Origin: Siphonodentalium dalli
Lineage: Eukaryota; Mollusca; Scaphopoda; Gadilida; Siphonodentaliidae
Direction of reading: 5' to 3'
Assembly (NCBI GenBank): GCA_032622095.1
Contig: CP136063.1
Span: 121,478,723 to 121,542,722 of the forward strand
Length of the DNA stretch: 64,000 bases
The translations under genes and the position numbers were made by a program. Shown piece by piece: positions 54,061 through 64,000 of this stretch (positions are counted from its first letter, which is position 1; the number at the start of each line of letters is the position of its first letter). The notes below the pieces were generated by a model that was not told the DNA's origin, did no database searches, and worked only from the letters and a program-made list of their open reading frames with translations.

Positions 54061-55877
54061 ATAACTAGATCATAATTCAACAGCTAGCTAGGGACTATAA
54101 TATTGTTGTATTATATTTATATGTAGTTGCCGCCACATGGCTCTTGGGATACATGTGTGCATGGTAATGGGTGGATTGTTAATTCACAGATTATTCAAAG
54201 TTTCTGGCACTGCTGAGTTATTTTTGCACTGGCTGTTTAAAAATCCTTAAGTTACTTTTAATTACTTTCCATTCATGTTTAGTTTGTGGGAATTCAAGTT
54301 GATCTTTTTTTTTTTTTTTGCGGGGACATTCATATATTCGGTTTGAGTTATCTCTCTTGGATCATTCGTCTCCATGTTATATTCATGTCTGCAATATAGA
54401 GTTATCCAGCCTGAATCATATAATATTCTTGAACCAAATCACTGTATATTTTTCTCATAAATTTCCCGACAGTTCTCAAAAATGCATTGATGCCATGAAT
54501 TATCTGCTTCCAAAGAGTAATTGCGAACATTGTGAAATGAATATTGAACAAAGATTTATTCTTTCTTTAAACACTTTCTCTGCTGTCAATGAGTAGCAGG
54601 ACACTATAATGATAATTAATCAAATTGATGTTTAAAGAACTGCTAACGTTTAAATTGTTCGTAAAAGTTATAGGAAGTCATCCATGAATTTAGAGGGATA
54701 TTGTTTATTTATGACAACTTAGCATGTGGCCTAACCATAGATTATATAAATATATTGGATTTTTATCCAACTTTCATCTAAAACTGCATAATTCAACAAA
54801 GAAAAGAGAATTTGATTGGTAGTACTTCTTAAGGTATCAGTTGTAATAAACTTCATTTCACAGTACTATTTTTTTTCTTAGTTACTCAGATTTCAACAAT
54901 AGTATTAAAAGGTGTTGGCTAATGCTTAATATCGCCATTTTGGAAATAGGATAATTGATAGCAACGCACAATTTCCCACACTTTCCTACTTCATGCTGTA
55001 TAAGAATATTAATATATGTGTATTTACAAGGCTTATATAGTTTAGACAGTGTTAGAACTCATCCTTGACCTAAACTATTACTTTTGTTGCATAATTTTTG
55101 AGTACATAAATGTACATGTATTAAGGTACAATCTCACTTTGATACGTTAATTCTCACTTTTAATAATATAGTTAGTTACCAATTCATTCATTTGTAGGGA
55201 TGTTAATACAACAAGTCCACACTGTATGTTGAATTCTTTATATCAACATCACTAAAATGAATGAGTGGATCCTTTCTGTCATCTTCTTGTATTATTAGAA
55301 CATCCACACAAATAAAGAATAGACTATTCGGATGTGCACTTTTAGAACTTAAATATGGTCTATCTCTTTGTAAACATGTGTTATATAGTTACCGGGGTAT
55401 AAAATATTAGATATAATTCGAAGACCCCTGTCCAAAATGCTTCTATCGATTAATATGGATTATATTTCGAATATGTTTGATTGTTTGGCTAATGAACAAT
55501 AGTGGTTACTTTTAACAGAGACCAGAAATGTTATTGTGCAATTTTGTCACTAATAGATGTTAATTCTAATGCACTTGTGAATATACCCCCTGAAACATCA
55601 AAGATTTGCGGGGATTAATTATTTATAAACTGTTTTAAAGTGTAGTCTGGTTCACCGTTTCAATTTTGGATATTCCTATGTGCCAATATTGATGGCAGCT
55701 GACTTCCTAGTCTCGTCCATGGCCCATCAAGCTCCGCTCATTGTTCCATTCCTCTCCATGACGTCATGCTTATGCAGTACATGCCGACGATGTTAGAAGT
55801 AGATGCATAGATGCACTGACTTCTGTTACTAGCTGGTTGCTATATAAACAGCGGCATCACTTTTGTAAAAAATTAAC
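54061..55877. other. No exon recognised; likely intergenic or intron upstream of the X11 exon
   Basis: AT-rich sequence with only short frames. The frame at 54,318-54,596 has no recognisable motif. Since the next feature is an internal X11 exon, this may be intron of that gene. Confidence 0.4.
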
Positions 55878-56502
55878 AGTCAGTACATTCGCCCTGTACA
55901 CATGCACTTTCAGAAATCACAAAACACCACACCGTTATATCCCATAAATATTATTGTCTCGATATCATTTGACCAAATTTCTTGACATGAAACCGTGACA
56001 GATACGGCGTGAAATACACATCTCAATTAGTTCACAATTTTCCATTGTTTCAATTCAACTTCAAGTTCGCGGGAAAATCAACACTGCAATTTGTAAGTGA
56101 TAAACATCTGAAAAAGACATCAGGTACATGCAAAAGCTTATTGTTGTGCATATTTATTTTTATTTGAGGTGGAAATTTTTCATCTTTATCAGCATTTTTA
56201 ATGATATGAGTGATGCTAATTCAGGGACTATATTTTATCCAGCGTGTTTTCTATAACTGCGCATTTTGTTGATAATTACAAGGCATGTGCGTGTCGAAAT
56301 AACGTTTATTAAATTCGAAGAGAATTAGAATGGGGATAACTGTGTGGTGTTTTGTGATTTCAGAAAGGTACAGGGCGTATATACTGCGGCAAATACCCGT
56401 TAATGGGCTCCAGCTTCGCGTCGGCCATTAACTAAATTTGTCACAGTATATTCGCCCTGTACCTTTCCAAAACCACAAAACACCACACTGTTATCTCCTA
56501 AT
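55878..56502. repeat. Three-armed fold-back repeat (CGCCCTGTAC...AAAACACCACAC)
   Basis: The block with ATTCGCCCTGTAC and ATCACAAAACACCACAC occurs at 55,878-55,946, inverted at 56,333-56,390, and again in the first orientation at 56,443-56,502. The last two form an inverted repeat around a 50-base centre with TACCCGTTAATGGGC. It is non-coding and looks like a MITE with one duplicated or broken end. Confidence 0.65.
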
Positions 56503-56928
56503 TAGACTCATTATCGCTTATAACTATGGAATAAAACTATACAAACCATCAATCTGGGACATTTTACATTCTGAGCATAGCAATGGGAACACTCTAATGT
56601 ACTCTATCGCTCTTTGATATCGCATGAATGGTCTGTTCTGAAAATAGAACAATTATAAAATGTCCCTTTAAATCATCTCATTTTATAATAAAATATTTGT
56701 AATAAAATCAATATTAATTGATAGAAGCGTTTCCGGACAGTGGTCTTCAATTCATATTTATTATTTTATACCCACAAAACTATTTCCAAATTGTTATATG
56801 AACATCCTTGATGGCAGATCCCATTCAGGAGTTAAACAGGGTTAAGCTTCCAATCACCTTTAATAACTTATTTGTAGATTCTCAAAACAGATGTCATGTT
56901 TGACCCTTCTACTTCTATTCTGTTTCAG

Positions 56929-57080
56929 CCCATGTGCGGGACCCAAATGATCCTACAGTATTAATTGAAGGGGTTCTTTTCCGTGCCAAATATCTTGGGT
57001 CAACACAGTTGATATCGGACGGTCAACCATCAAAAGCGATGAGGATGATGCAAGCTCAGGAGGCTGTTGGGAGGATCAAG
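56929..57080 (+). CDS. Internal exon of X11/Mint (APBA, lin-10) adaptor: start of the PTB domain
   Basis: Exon of 152 bp after TTCTATTCTGTTTCAG and before GTGAGG. It begins with two bases of a split codon and ends on a codon boundary. The 50 codons include [18 protein letters not shown], then [14 protein letters not shown], which is the opening strand and first helix of the X11/Mint phosphotyrosine-binding domain; YLGSTQL and MMQAQEAV are nearly invariant in that family (known from vertebrate APBA1-3). Such proteins bind NPxY-type tails such as APP and, through PDZ domains, channels and neurexin at synapses and in trafficking. The rest of the PTB and the two PDZ domains must lie to the right, outside the window. 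The exon looks intact and functional. Confidence 0.92.
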
Positions 57081-58005
57081 GTGAGGACCAGTTCAATGTA
57101 GATATTTTACAGGGAACATGTGAAATTACCTTCTTTATCAAATAATGAATATATGAAATTCTAAAAAAAAAATGCAATTGCCTTTGCAATGCCAAGATTG
57201 TTTTTAAACTTTTGCCATTTTTTTAATTAGTAATTTCACACACCCACTGGGAAATGTGTGGAATCCCTAATTTCACAAACTCTCTGTATCATTATAAATA
57301 GGTGATACACCTGGTGCTTTACCCCATTCACCTTTGTGGGAATTGGCTGCATGTTTTTCTTTGGGAATATTAGAGATTGTGTTCAAATGCAAAATAGAAT
57401 TTCCCACCCAAGAACGGAGTTTGATCTATGCTCAAATACGCCTGTCTCCACTTGAGAGATTGCTACACCAGCCAGAAGTTTTTCTCTGGTTGTAATGACA
57501 TGAAAGTCCACTTAAATTGGCAGTAACTCTGCTGCAATGAGAGTGGATTCTCTGCTGTTAGTTTCCACTGCTGAAGAAAATGTTTCAACATTTTTCCCCG
57601 ATATATCAACAATTAGCCCCAGTATGGTATATCTGGATGACACTCTCGTTGTTATCAAAGTCAGATTTCTTCCCTCTTTGAACTTATGACATGCATCTAA
57701 TATCCATAAATAAAGCAGGATAAAATATAATTATTTGTGTGATGTTCCTGTGATAAATATCCCATATTATTGTCACCCGAATGTTTATTTTGGAAGAATG
57801 TAGAAAGTCTCATCTATTTGTCTGCGTGTCCATCCATCAGAAACTTTTGTTGGCAGGATGATAACTTGAATAATATGATGTGATTGTCCTTGAAAATCCG
57901 GCTACTTTGTGATCGATTTGAAAAGCTGATCGATGCCGTGTGACAATGACCCCATCAGCTCCACTGGATGGGAGAAAGATGCCGCTGTTTCCTAGCTCTG
58001 GTGAA
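57081..58005 (+). other. Intron of the X11/Mint gene, first part
   Basis: The intron starts with GTGAGGACC and is AT-rich with a CCATTTTTTTAATTAG stretch. No exon or transposon end is recognisable before the TTAA element at 58,006. Confidence 0.6.
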
Positions 58006-59191
58006 TTAACTCTTTCAACCCGTAATTTACGTTCATCCCGGCAGCCCGCTTTAGCGGGCAGAGCGCAATTGTCGGGAATAATACAATATTTCCAGAGATT
58101 TACAAATGATTTTATTGGTTAGCGACTTGTATATCCTTTGGGTGATATTCGGTATCAATACTAATTTATTGGAGCGCACGAATACCTAGCATGTACGCCA
58201 TTAAGAGAATTCCCGGGCCTAAATATAGACAGCACCTGTATGACGTCACAATTACTATTTTGGGGTTTCCTAAAAATCGATGACGCAATATACTGCCGAC
58301 AGGTGTGGTGTTTTGAGTCACATTTGATTTTGGTTTATTGTTTTATCACAAAAACATACCGATAAGATTATTGTTATTACGTTTATGAAATAAAGAAGAT
58401 AATGTTGACCTTTCTAACGATGTTTTATTTGTGGTATCCGTCTAATGTCTCCTATTTTCGATGCAATGTTACGGAAATCACCGTGTCGCACAACGGCGCG
58501 ACTTTAATAATAGCTGCACGTGCATATTATAAACATGACATCGACATTCATAATCATTTTGGGAATCCGATCAGGACATTGGCAGTTGTTTTATTTGGAA
58601 TGTTACTCATAATTCTTCAACTTACTGACAAGTAAATCTCTGAGTCTAAAATTGCGAAATGTGGGAGTTTATGTCTGTTTCGGTCAAATGGCATCTCTTA
58701 ATAGGCGTACTAGCTAGGTTAGTACTGGTCTGCTCTTGCCTTTGATAAAGCAATTATGTTCAATGAACCGATTGGTAAAACATTTGAAACCATGCAGGGT
58801 GTCATCACAACCACGTTTATACACAACACTTGCAAAGAATGACACATACATGTACAGTGTATGTATTTGTGGAAAACATTGATATGCGAAGTGGATATCC
58901 CAGATACAGGTGATACGTGCCACTATAGCATATATTGGGGTTCAATGTCCCTTCTTGGTTCTCACCTGCACACACCTGATATATCATTTAGATGTGAAAC
59001 CACAACTGGTATATAACATAAATTGAAGGTCACTTGTTAACGATCATAAAACACGCAATTTGCCATACCCGACATCACTCTAAAGGTAGTGTTGCAGCAA
59101 AACATCAGGGACACATAATTTTACTTAGGCAAGCTGATAATCCAGGGTTCTGGGACATCTGTATCTGTATATTCAGGGATGAAAGAGTTAA
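58006..59191. mobile_element. 1.18-kb TTAA element in the X11 intron
   Basis: Left end CTCTTTCAACCC and right end GGGATGAAAGAG are inverted partners (11 of 12), with TTAA at 58,006-58,009 and 59,188-59,191. Inside the left end, CCGGCAGCCCGCTTTAGCGG contains a small GC-rich hairpin. Length and end sequence are close to the element at 19,671-20,861. The frame of 77 codons at 58,402 has no recognisable domain. Superfamily piggyBac or Kolobok, by the duplication only. Confidence 0.75.
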
Positions 59192-59716
59192 AGTGAGCAG
59201 AGTTTATGAAAACTCTACTGTTTTATGCTATTTCTCTTACCAGAGAGTGGCGTTTTGGATCGGAAAGCGGAGATAATACTCTGTTCTGGGGTGGAATTTC
59301 TGTATGCATTTTGACAAGATCCCTTAGTTGTACTAACATAACCTAGATATTGAAATTTAAGATTTTTTTTGCAGATGCAACCTGATGTTTTAATCAAGAG
59401 AACCTTGTTAAAATTTCTCGCAAAATTTTGTTAATTTTTAATAGTGAGGAACATATATCTGGTTGATATTACCGCTCTTGGTGAAATCCAAGAACCATTT
59501 GCAATATATAACAGCAAATTTTACTTGTAATCAGATCAACTCTTGATATCATGTCACATATTCCACCAGTGTTCGATCAACTCATTTCTTTTGAGAGTTG
59601 TGCATACCGAAAACACCCAGTGAAAACATGCTGGAGATGGTGTATCTGATGGATATATTCTGATCATGTGTCATAACTCATATATCTCTCTCTTCATCCT
59701 TACCTTCCCTGTGTAG

Positions 59717-59722
59717 GCTTCG
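59717..59722 (+). other. Candidate 6-nt microexon of X11/Mint
   Basis: GCTTCG lies between a pyrimidine-rich acceptor (TTCATCCTTACCTTCCCTGTGTAG) and a perfect donor GTAAGT. The preceding exon ends on a codon boundary, so inclusion would add Ala-Ser right after GRIK without a frame change. Vertebrate X11 proteins are known to vary by short inserts at this point of the PTB domain (from memory). The exon is too short to prove by sequence alone. Confidence 0.4.
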
Positions 59723-59728
59723 GTAAGT

Positions 59729-60755
59729 GTAATATTTTATGTCGTGATGTGAGCCTTGTCTTCAGTTGTTTCACACTGTATTAAGCATAAACATAAATGC
59801 ATTCATTTGAACACTGTCCTGACTTTGAAATGGAATAGAGTCAAACAAATGTTCCTTTATTTTATTCATTCTAACATTCAAAAGTACAAGTTCACAGTAG
59901 CACTGTTTTGATAATTCACTGTAACATGTAAATTATTGAAATTCATGATGTAAGATATTCTGAAATCACAGAATCAACCACCCAAGATGAGCCAGTCTTT
60001 AATATATAAATTTTGTTGATATAAACGTAATTGGTTAAATGTTATGTAATATACATCTATTACTTTTCTATTTTAAATATTTCAATTCAATGCATGCTTG
60101 TCTGTCAATGAAGTGATATTAGGTTCTCATATATTTATTCCAATAACGTGATGAATTCCTTTTGGCAAGCTTTTTGAAGCATCTCTTAAAATGTAAAAGA
60201 AAAAACAGGATTGCTTTGTTTATTGTCCTGATTTAATGTCAGCACAACATTTGAATTCTAAGTATCTGGTGAGACACATTTTTGGAGTACTTAAAACAAA
60301 GGTTGCCATTTCTAATTTGTATATTGTATCCGTCTGTCCGTCATTGTATCTCCTCCATTTTATCCTTCATTCTAACCCTCTGATCTCAACTACCTCAATT
60401 TTGGATACAAAGTGTAGTGGTACAAGCCATTATTCATTATACATGTATGATGTTATTTAAACTGGTTTTTTTTATGTGAGAGTTTGAATGGTAATGATTT
60501 CTCCGCCCCATTTATTAGTATTTTCAGTATTAACCATAACTCACTCACATTTTGTGTGAAAAGTATAACAAAGTTAACTTTATTCTATGTTTAATCAGCT
60601 GTCTTGTAAACAAATGAAGGTCTTTTCAGATGTCATATGAAGCATACAAATTGCAGGGAGGGAATGCGGTTTCAGTTAGAAATTTTAAAGTGGACTCCCC
60701 ATTATTGTTGTCCATGTAAGCTTGTATCTGGAATATTGGCTAATAGTATCAGACT
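59729..60755. other. Intron-like sequence, nothing recognised
   Basis: AT-rich DNA with short frames only, including one of 74 codons at 60,236 without recognisable features. Probably X11 intron. Confidence 0.4.
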
Positions 60756-61841
60756 TTAACACTTTGATGACTGGAGCTTTCTGAAATTTATCTAATACCC
60801 TGTGCCAATGCATTCTCTTATATATATGAGCCTCACATATATAAGAGAATACATTGGCCTAAAAATATTTACCCTGACCTTAGACTATGACGAATCGTGC
60901 ATTTGCAGCTCGAATCAAATCTCGAATTGAATCAGGTCAATGATTTCACATCGAATCGAATCTCAAATCGAATCGTCACCTATTAAAATAAAACAATTAG
61001 GTATACAATACACAGTTTCACATGCGCTGACTTGTTCTGAAATGTAATTTTTTTTGCAAATTGTACGATTATAATACTAAGAATGTTATATTTTTGTCTC
61101 TGAATTCTGACCTTTTGAAGAATTTTCTGAAACAAAAATATAAGGTGGTTCTAAGTAATGTAATCATACTGTTTCGTACATTTTGTGGAAATGGATAGAT
61201 TCAATACTCGATGGACCTGTATCATTGATTGTGACCACCAGATCGTATTCACTCTACACAGTAGTACACACATATAAATATACAATTTTTATTACAAATC
61301 TAATACAAAACAGTGTATTATGAAACTGAAAGAATTTCTTTTCAAAACTTTGATGAAATTGATGGAATGATCATTAATCAGCGCTAGTTATTCACTGAAC
61401 TTGACTGAAGAGACCATTACTCTATTGCATTAACTGAGTTAACGCAGTCATTGCAGTGGCTTAATAGAGTTATTGCGCTTCCATTAACTTGACAGGAACT
61501 AGTGAAGTTTGTTTATTGCCACATGTTCGGGTATTGACTTGAGTCTTACGCAGCATTATGGGCTTATTTGCTTAATTCTGCTCAATTTACACGACATGAA
61601 ATGAGGAAATAAATTGTGTATCCAATATTTGTAATATGAATGAATCTTCCGATGGATTTCGAATCGAATCATATCAGATGGATGATATCAAATCGAATCT
61701 CGAAGCTTCGCCGGACCTTACCTGACCTGGTAAGCCAGGGCATTCTCTTATATATCTGGGGATCCTTACATATATAAGATAATGCACTGGCACATGATCT
61801 TTAATGCAGCCTCAGCGCAGCTCCTGTCATGAAAGGGTTAT
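60756..61841. mobile_element. 1.08-kb TTAA-type element with hairpins and CGAATC arrays
   Basis: Left end CACTTTGATGACTGGAGC and right end GCTCCTGTCATGAAAGGG are inverted (15 of 18), flanked by TTAA (60,756-60,759) and TTAT (61,838-61,841). Just inside each end is a hairpin: TTCTCTTATATATATGAG...TATATAAGAGAATAC at 60,803-60,857 and a similar one at 61,739-61,793. CGAATCGAATCTC-type motifs follow each hairpin (60,890-60,975 and 61,655-61,705). There is no transposase. Confidence 0.65.
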
Positions 61842-61879
61842 CAAGTCAAATCTTAGCTTGTACTTTTTTGGCAGAATAA

Positions 61880-62275
61880 TGGTTGTCGTATTTTAAGCTC
61901 GAGCTCAAAAAGCAAACAAAGTTCAAGCTAAACATCAACATCAAAGACCAAACTATTTGGGTATCAAACTTCTCTCAAACATATTATAACATTTTTATCG
62001 ACATTTTACACCATTCAAAGTTCTTACAATATGTTGACTACTTATTTTCATTGTCATCAGAAAATGAAAGAAATCAATTTATTTCATCTCTTGAAAAGCA
62101 CTGTTAGATGCAGAGAATATTATTTGAAGATCAAACAAGCATTACAAAGGACTTTGAGTTTGTTCTTGATGACAAATTTATACCTGATTCACATGTATCA
62201 AAATGTTCTTCGTATAGCGCAACACATTTCCATGAAAATTCACAAAAGCCCCTTTATTCAGAATAATAGAAACCT
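61880..62275 (+). pseudogene. Unidentified coding-like segment with one in-frame stop
   Basis: A frame runs for 75 codons from 61,883 to a TAG at 62,105 and then continues in the same frame for another 55 codons to a TAA at 62,270. The second part includes ILFEDQTSITKDFEFVLDD and DSHVSKCSSYSATHFHENS. The mix of charged and hydrophobic residues looks more protein-like than its neighbours. I recognise no family, and no clean splice acceptor or start codon is visible. It may be an old transposon gene fragment or an unrelated exon; confidence is low. Confidence 0.25.
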
Positions 62276-62599
62276 TTACATTTGAAAAGTGAATTTTGCC
62301 ACCACAAAGTAACAAAAGAAAATACGACAGGAAACATTTACGCATATCTGAATGAGAAAGTGGTATAAATACCGTGTTAGCCATGGAGTTGAATTATTTA
62401 TTTAAGCTCTCTATTCCTTGACTTGCTTGATATAATGATAATTGGTGTTCAGAGGGTTAACATACTCGTCTGAGAGTTTTAATGGAATGAACTATTAAAC
62501 AACATGTTTTACACCCTATATTTTATTGGCCGCATCACTGTTTGTTGTAAATAATTGATAATATTAGTATGTTATAGGCTATTTTAGTCCTCTTTCAAA

Positions 62600-63080
62600 G
62601 ATTACAGCCATGCTCAAATTAATCGACCCCTTTAACGAGGTTATGAGCCGGTAATGACTAGCGGTGATTCGCGGTCATGTTAATCTAATCCGTTATCGGC
62701 GTACACCGTGGTAGTTACCGGCATGCACCGCAGTAGTTACCGGCATGCATCACAGTTGTTTTTTCTGCGACCGTCTTACACAGCACGCGGTTATTTCCCC
62801 AAAGACCATTGTCAAACACGATCGAAAAATCAGCCCAATAAGAATGATATTGTCACAAACTACACCAGGTATGATGCAATGATTCTATTATAGTGTAACC
62901 TGGGGCCCGGTTGATTCACTCACAGCACAGCCACTGACAGCACACTTCTGTTCCGTCACACCATTTTCCCCAATCAACCGCAACGGAACACGGCACAGAA
63001 CTGTGACGAGCGTCACAATCTTGCACCACCTAAGCGAGGTGGTACAGAAGTGTGCCGCTCGTCACAGTGATGTCATTTTC
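62600..63080. repeat. Short motif arrays (TAGTTACCGGCATGCA; GTCACAG/TCTGTGACG)
   Basis: GTAGTTACCGGCATGCACCG is repeated two to three times at 62,708-62,755. From 62,925 to 63,070 the motifs CACAGCAC, CACTTCTGT, ACAGAACTGTGACG and CGTCACAG recur in both orientations. CCTGGGGCCCGGTTGATTC at 62,900 looks like a Harbinger-style end, but no partner end is seen. Confidence 0.4.
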
Positions 63081-63803
63081 ATCTTTTTCTCAAAATGGCT
63101 GACAGAAATACTTGCATTCAATGTGAATCGTAGCCCATGGAATAGGATTTATACGTTGCAATGAACAACAATATGACCGACAGTCATTTTAATGTTAGGA
63201 CTATTAAAGTTACCCTTCACCTTCTAAAGATATATAGAGAAAAGTGAATTACATTCTTCATCATTTATTCAAATAAATAATTCAATTTATTTTAACAATA
63301 ACAATAGTTAACAAGAACTGTTCTCCCTATATGTTTATTATACTGATGTATATTAAATAAATTTATATTTATTAGACTGAATAGAATATTGTAATGTAAA
63401 CTATCTAAGTAATAGTAAGTTACTATATATAAGCACTAGTACTAGCATACCGGTACTATACTAATTAATTAAATTGGCATTGTGTAAAAGCAAATATATG
63501 ATAAAAAAGTATAGACATATAAAATGGGATGAAAAATATACATTTATCACAATTTAACACCCTGTCTAACCCCTTGTAGTTCGGTGTTGACAGCTTCCCT
63601 TTACATTTGACTTGGGATTTCAGCTCTTCGTACCAGTTTTTGAGGAACGTCCATTTGCTTCCAGTCAGTCCAAAGTTTAAAAGCAAACAATACAATTTGA
63701 TGTAAAATAAACACATATAAAGATCAATATAAAAATTGTCAGTGTCATATTAACACGATTTGACGCACATCATCATTGACAAGCAAGAGCAACAACAGAA
63801 CAG
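63081..63803. other. No gene recognised
   Basis: AT-rich sequence. The minus-strand frame of 83 codons at 63,465-63,716 has no known motif. Confidence 0.5.
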
Positions 63804-63899
63804 GTCTTCAGCCAGATTCGAACTGGCATCTTTTCAGTACGTATACATGCAATAGTCTACTAGGTACTGAAATGCACTAACCATCTATGCTATGAAGAC
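63804..63899 (-). tRNA. tRNA-like structure with enlarged anticodon arm (tRNA pseudogene or SINE head)
   Basis: On the minus strand, GTCTTCA and TGAAGAC form a perfect 7-bp acceptor stem. T8 and A9 follow, then a D-arm GCAT-AGATGGTTA-GTGC with the conserved A14, GG and A21, and a T-arm GCCAG-TTCGAAT-CTGGC. The anticodon arm is abnormal: TTTCAGTAC pairs with GTACTGAAA over nine pairs around a ~23-base loop, which could be an intron with anticodon ACC after T33 or a decayed arm. The base after the acceptor is C and no T-run terminator follows. A tRNA-derived SINE or tRNA pseudogene is more likely than a working tRNA. Confidence 0.5.
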
Positions 63900-64000
63900 A
63901 AGTAATGGAGTGCTCCTCGTCTCAGTTTGGATAATAGTCCGAGTTTCCTCTGACGGTATCGTTACCGAATATTGAAGTAGACTACTCTCACCTGCCGAAT

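Noticed and set aside
54318-54596. 92-codon plus-strand frame
   Set aside because: No recognisable motif, no splice or start context, and amino-acid composition as expected from AT-rich non-coding DNA.
62895-62925. Harbinger-style GGGGCCCGGTT end
   Set aside because: No inverted partner or TWA duplication could be located; kept only as a remark.
1-64000. Bacterial-type operons, rRNA genes or phage
   Set aside because: No ribosomal RNA landmarks, no operon spacing and no Shine-Dalgarno pattern; the exon-intron structure and element types are animal-like.

Overview
This window is eukaryotic, intron-rich and gene-poor, and reads as an invertebrate genome, most likely a mollusc. The sequence shows split genes with GT-AG borders, no bacterial-type coding density, and a very dense layer of nested DNA transposons, Helitron-like elements and one non-LTR retrotransposon. 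Several repeats carry GTCC-rich microsatellites next to a TTTAGCTCACCTGAG-type end or to a palindromic TGTTTACCCATACC end, a style I associate with bivalve and gastropod genomes. The taxon is inference.

Layout. 1-6,620: short degenerate motif arrays, a 22-bp minisatellite, two copies of a ~340-bp MITE, and a 1.7-kb inverted-repeat transposon. 7,427-13,826: two PIF/Harbinger-type elements (~2.5 kb, 3-bp TWA duplications) in opposite orientation; the second sits inside an older repeat and itself holds a 250-bp TTAA element. 13,950-18,800: Helentron-like (HINE) and GTCC-type repeats. 18,931-29,323: one broken non-LTR retrotransposon on the minus strand (ORF1, endonuclease, reverse transcriptase, TAGA tail), interrupted by a TTAA element, a HINE and a Harbinger-type element. 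29,674-32,940: a 424-bp tandem array, a 500-bp Helitron whose unoccupied target is preserved about 400 bp away, and duplicated segments. 32,989-40,232: a complete 7.24-kb DNA transposon with ~155-bp terminal inverted repeats and a TCA target duplication. It carries a ~1,570-codon, two-exon transposase-like gene with Cys/His fingers, a probable DDE core, an XPG/FEN-like nuclease domain and a CXC tail; it best fits the Academ superfamily and is now a pseudogene. 40,476-42,556: a second long HINE. 42,557-54,057: motif arrays, a hAT element with a perfect 8-bp duplication, a 3-kb element with ~580-bp terminal repeats that contain a start codon and splice donor, minisatellites, and another Harbinger-type element.

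The only host gene I recognise is on the plus strand at the right: exon 56,929-57,080 encodes the start of the PTB domain of an X11/Mint (APBA, lin-10) adaptor. Its downstream intron holds a TTAA element and a candidate 6-nt microexon at 59,717-59,722. No further X11 exon is recognisable before the end of the window. A tRNA-like structure lies at 63,804-63,899 (minus). Identity percentages, copy numbers and classifications marked as inference were not computed.
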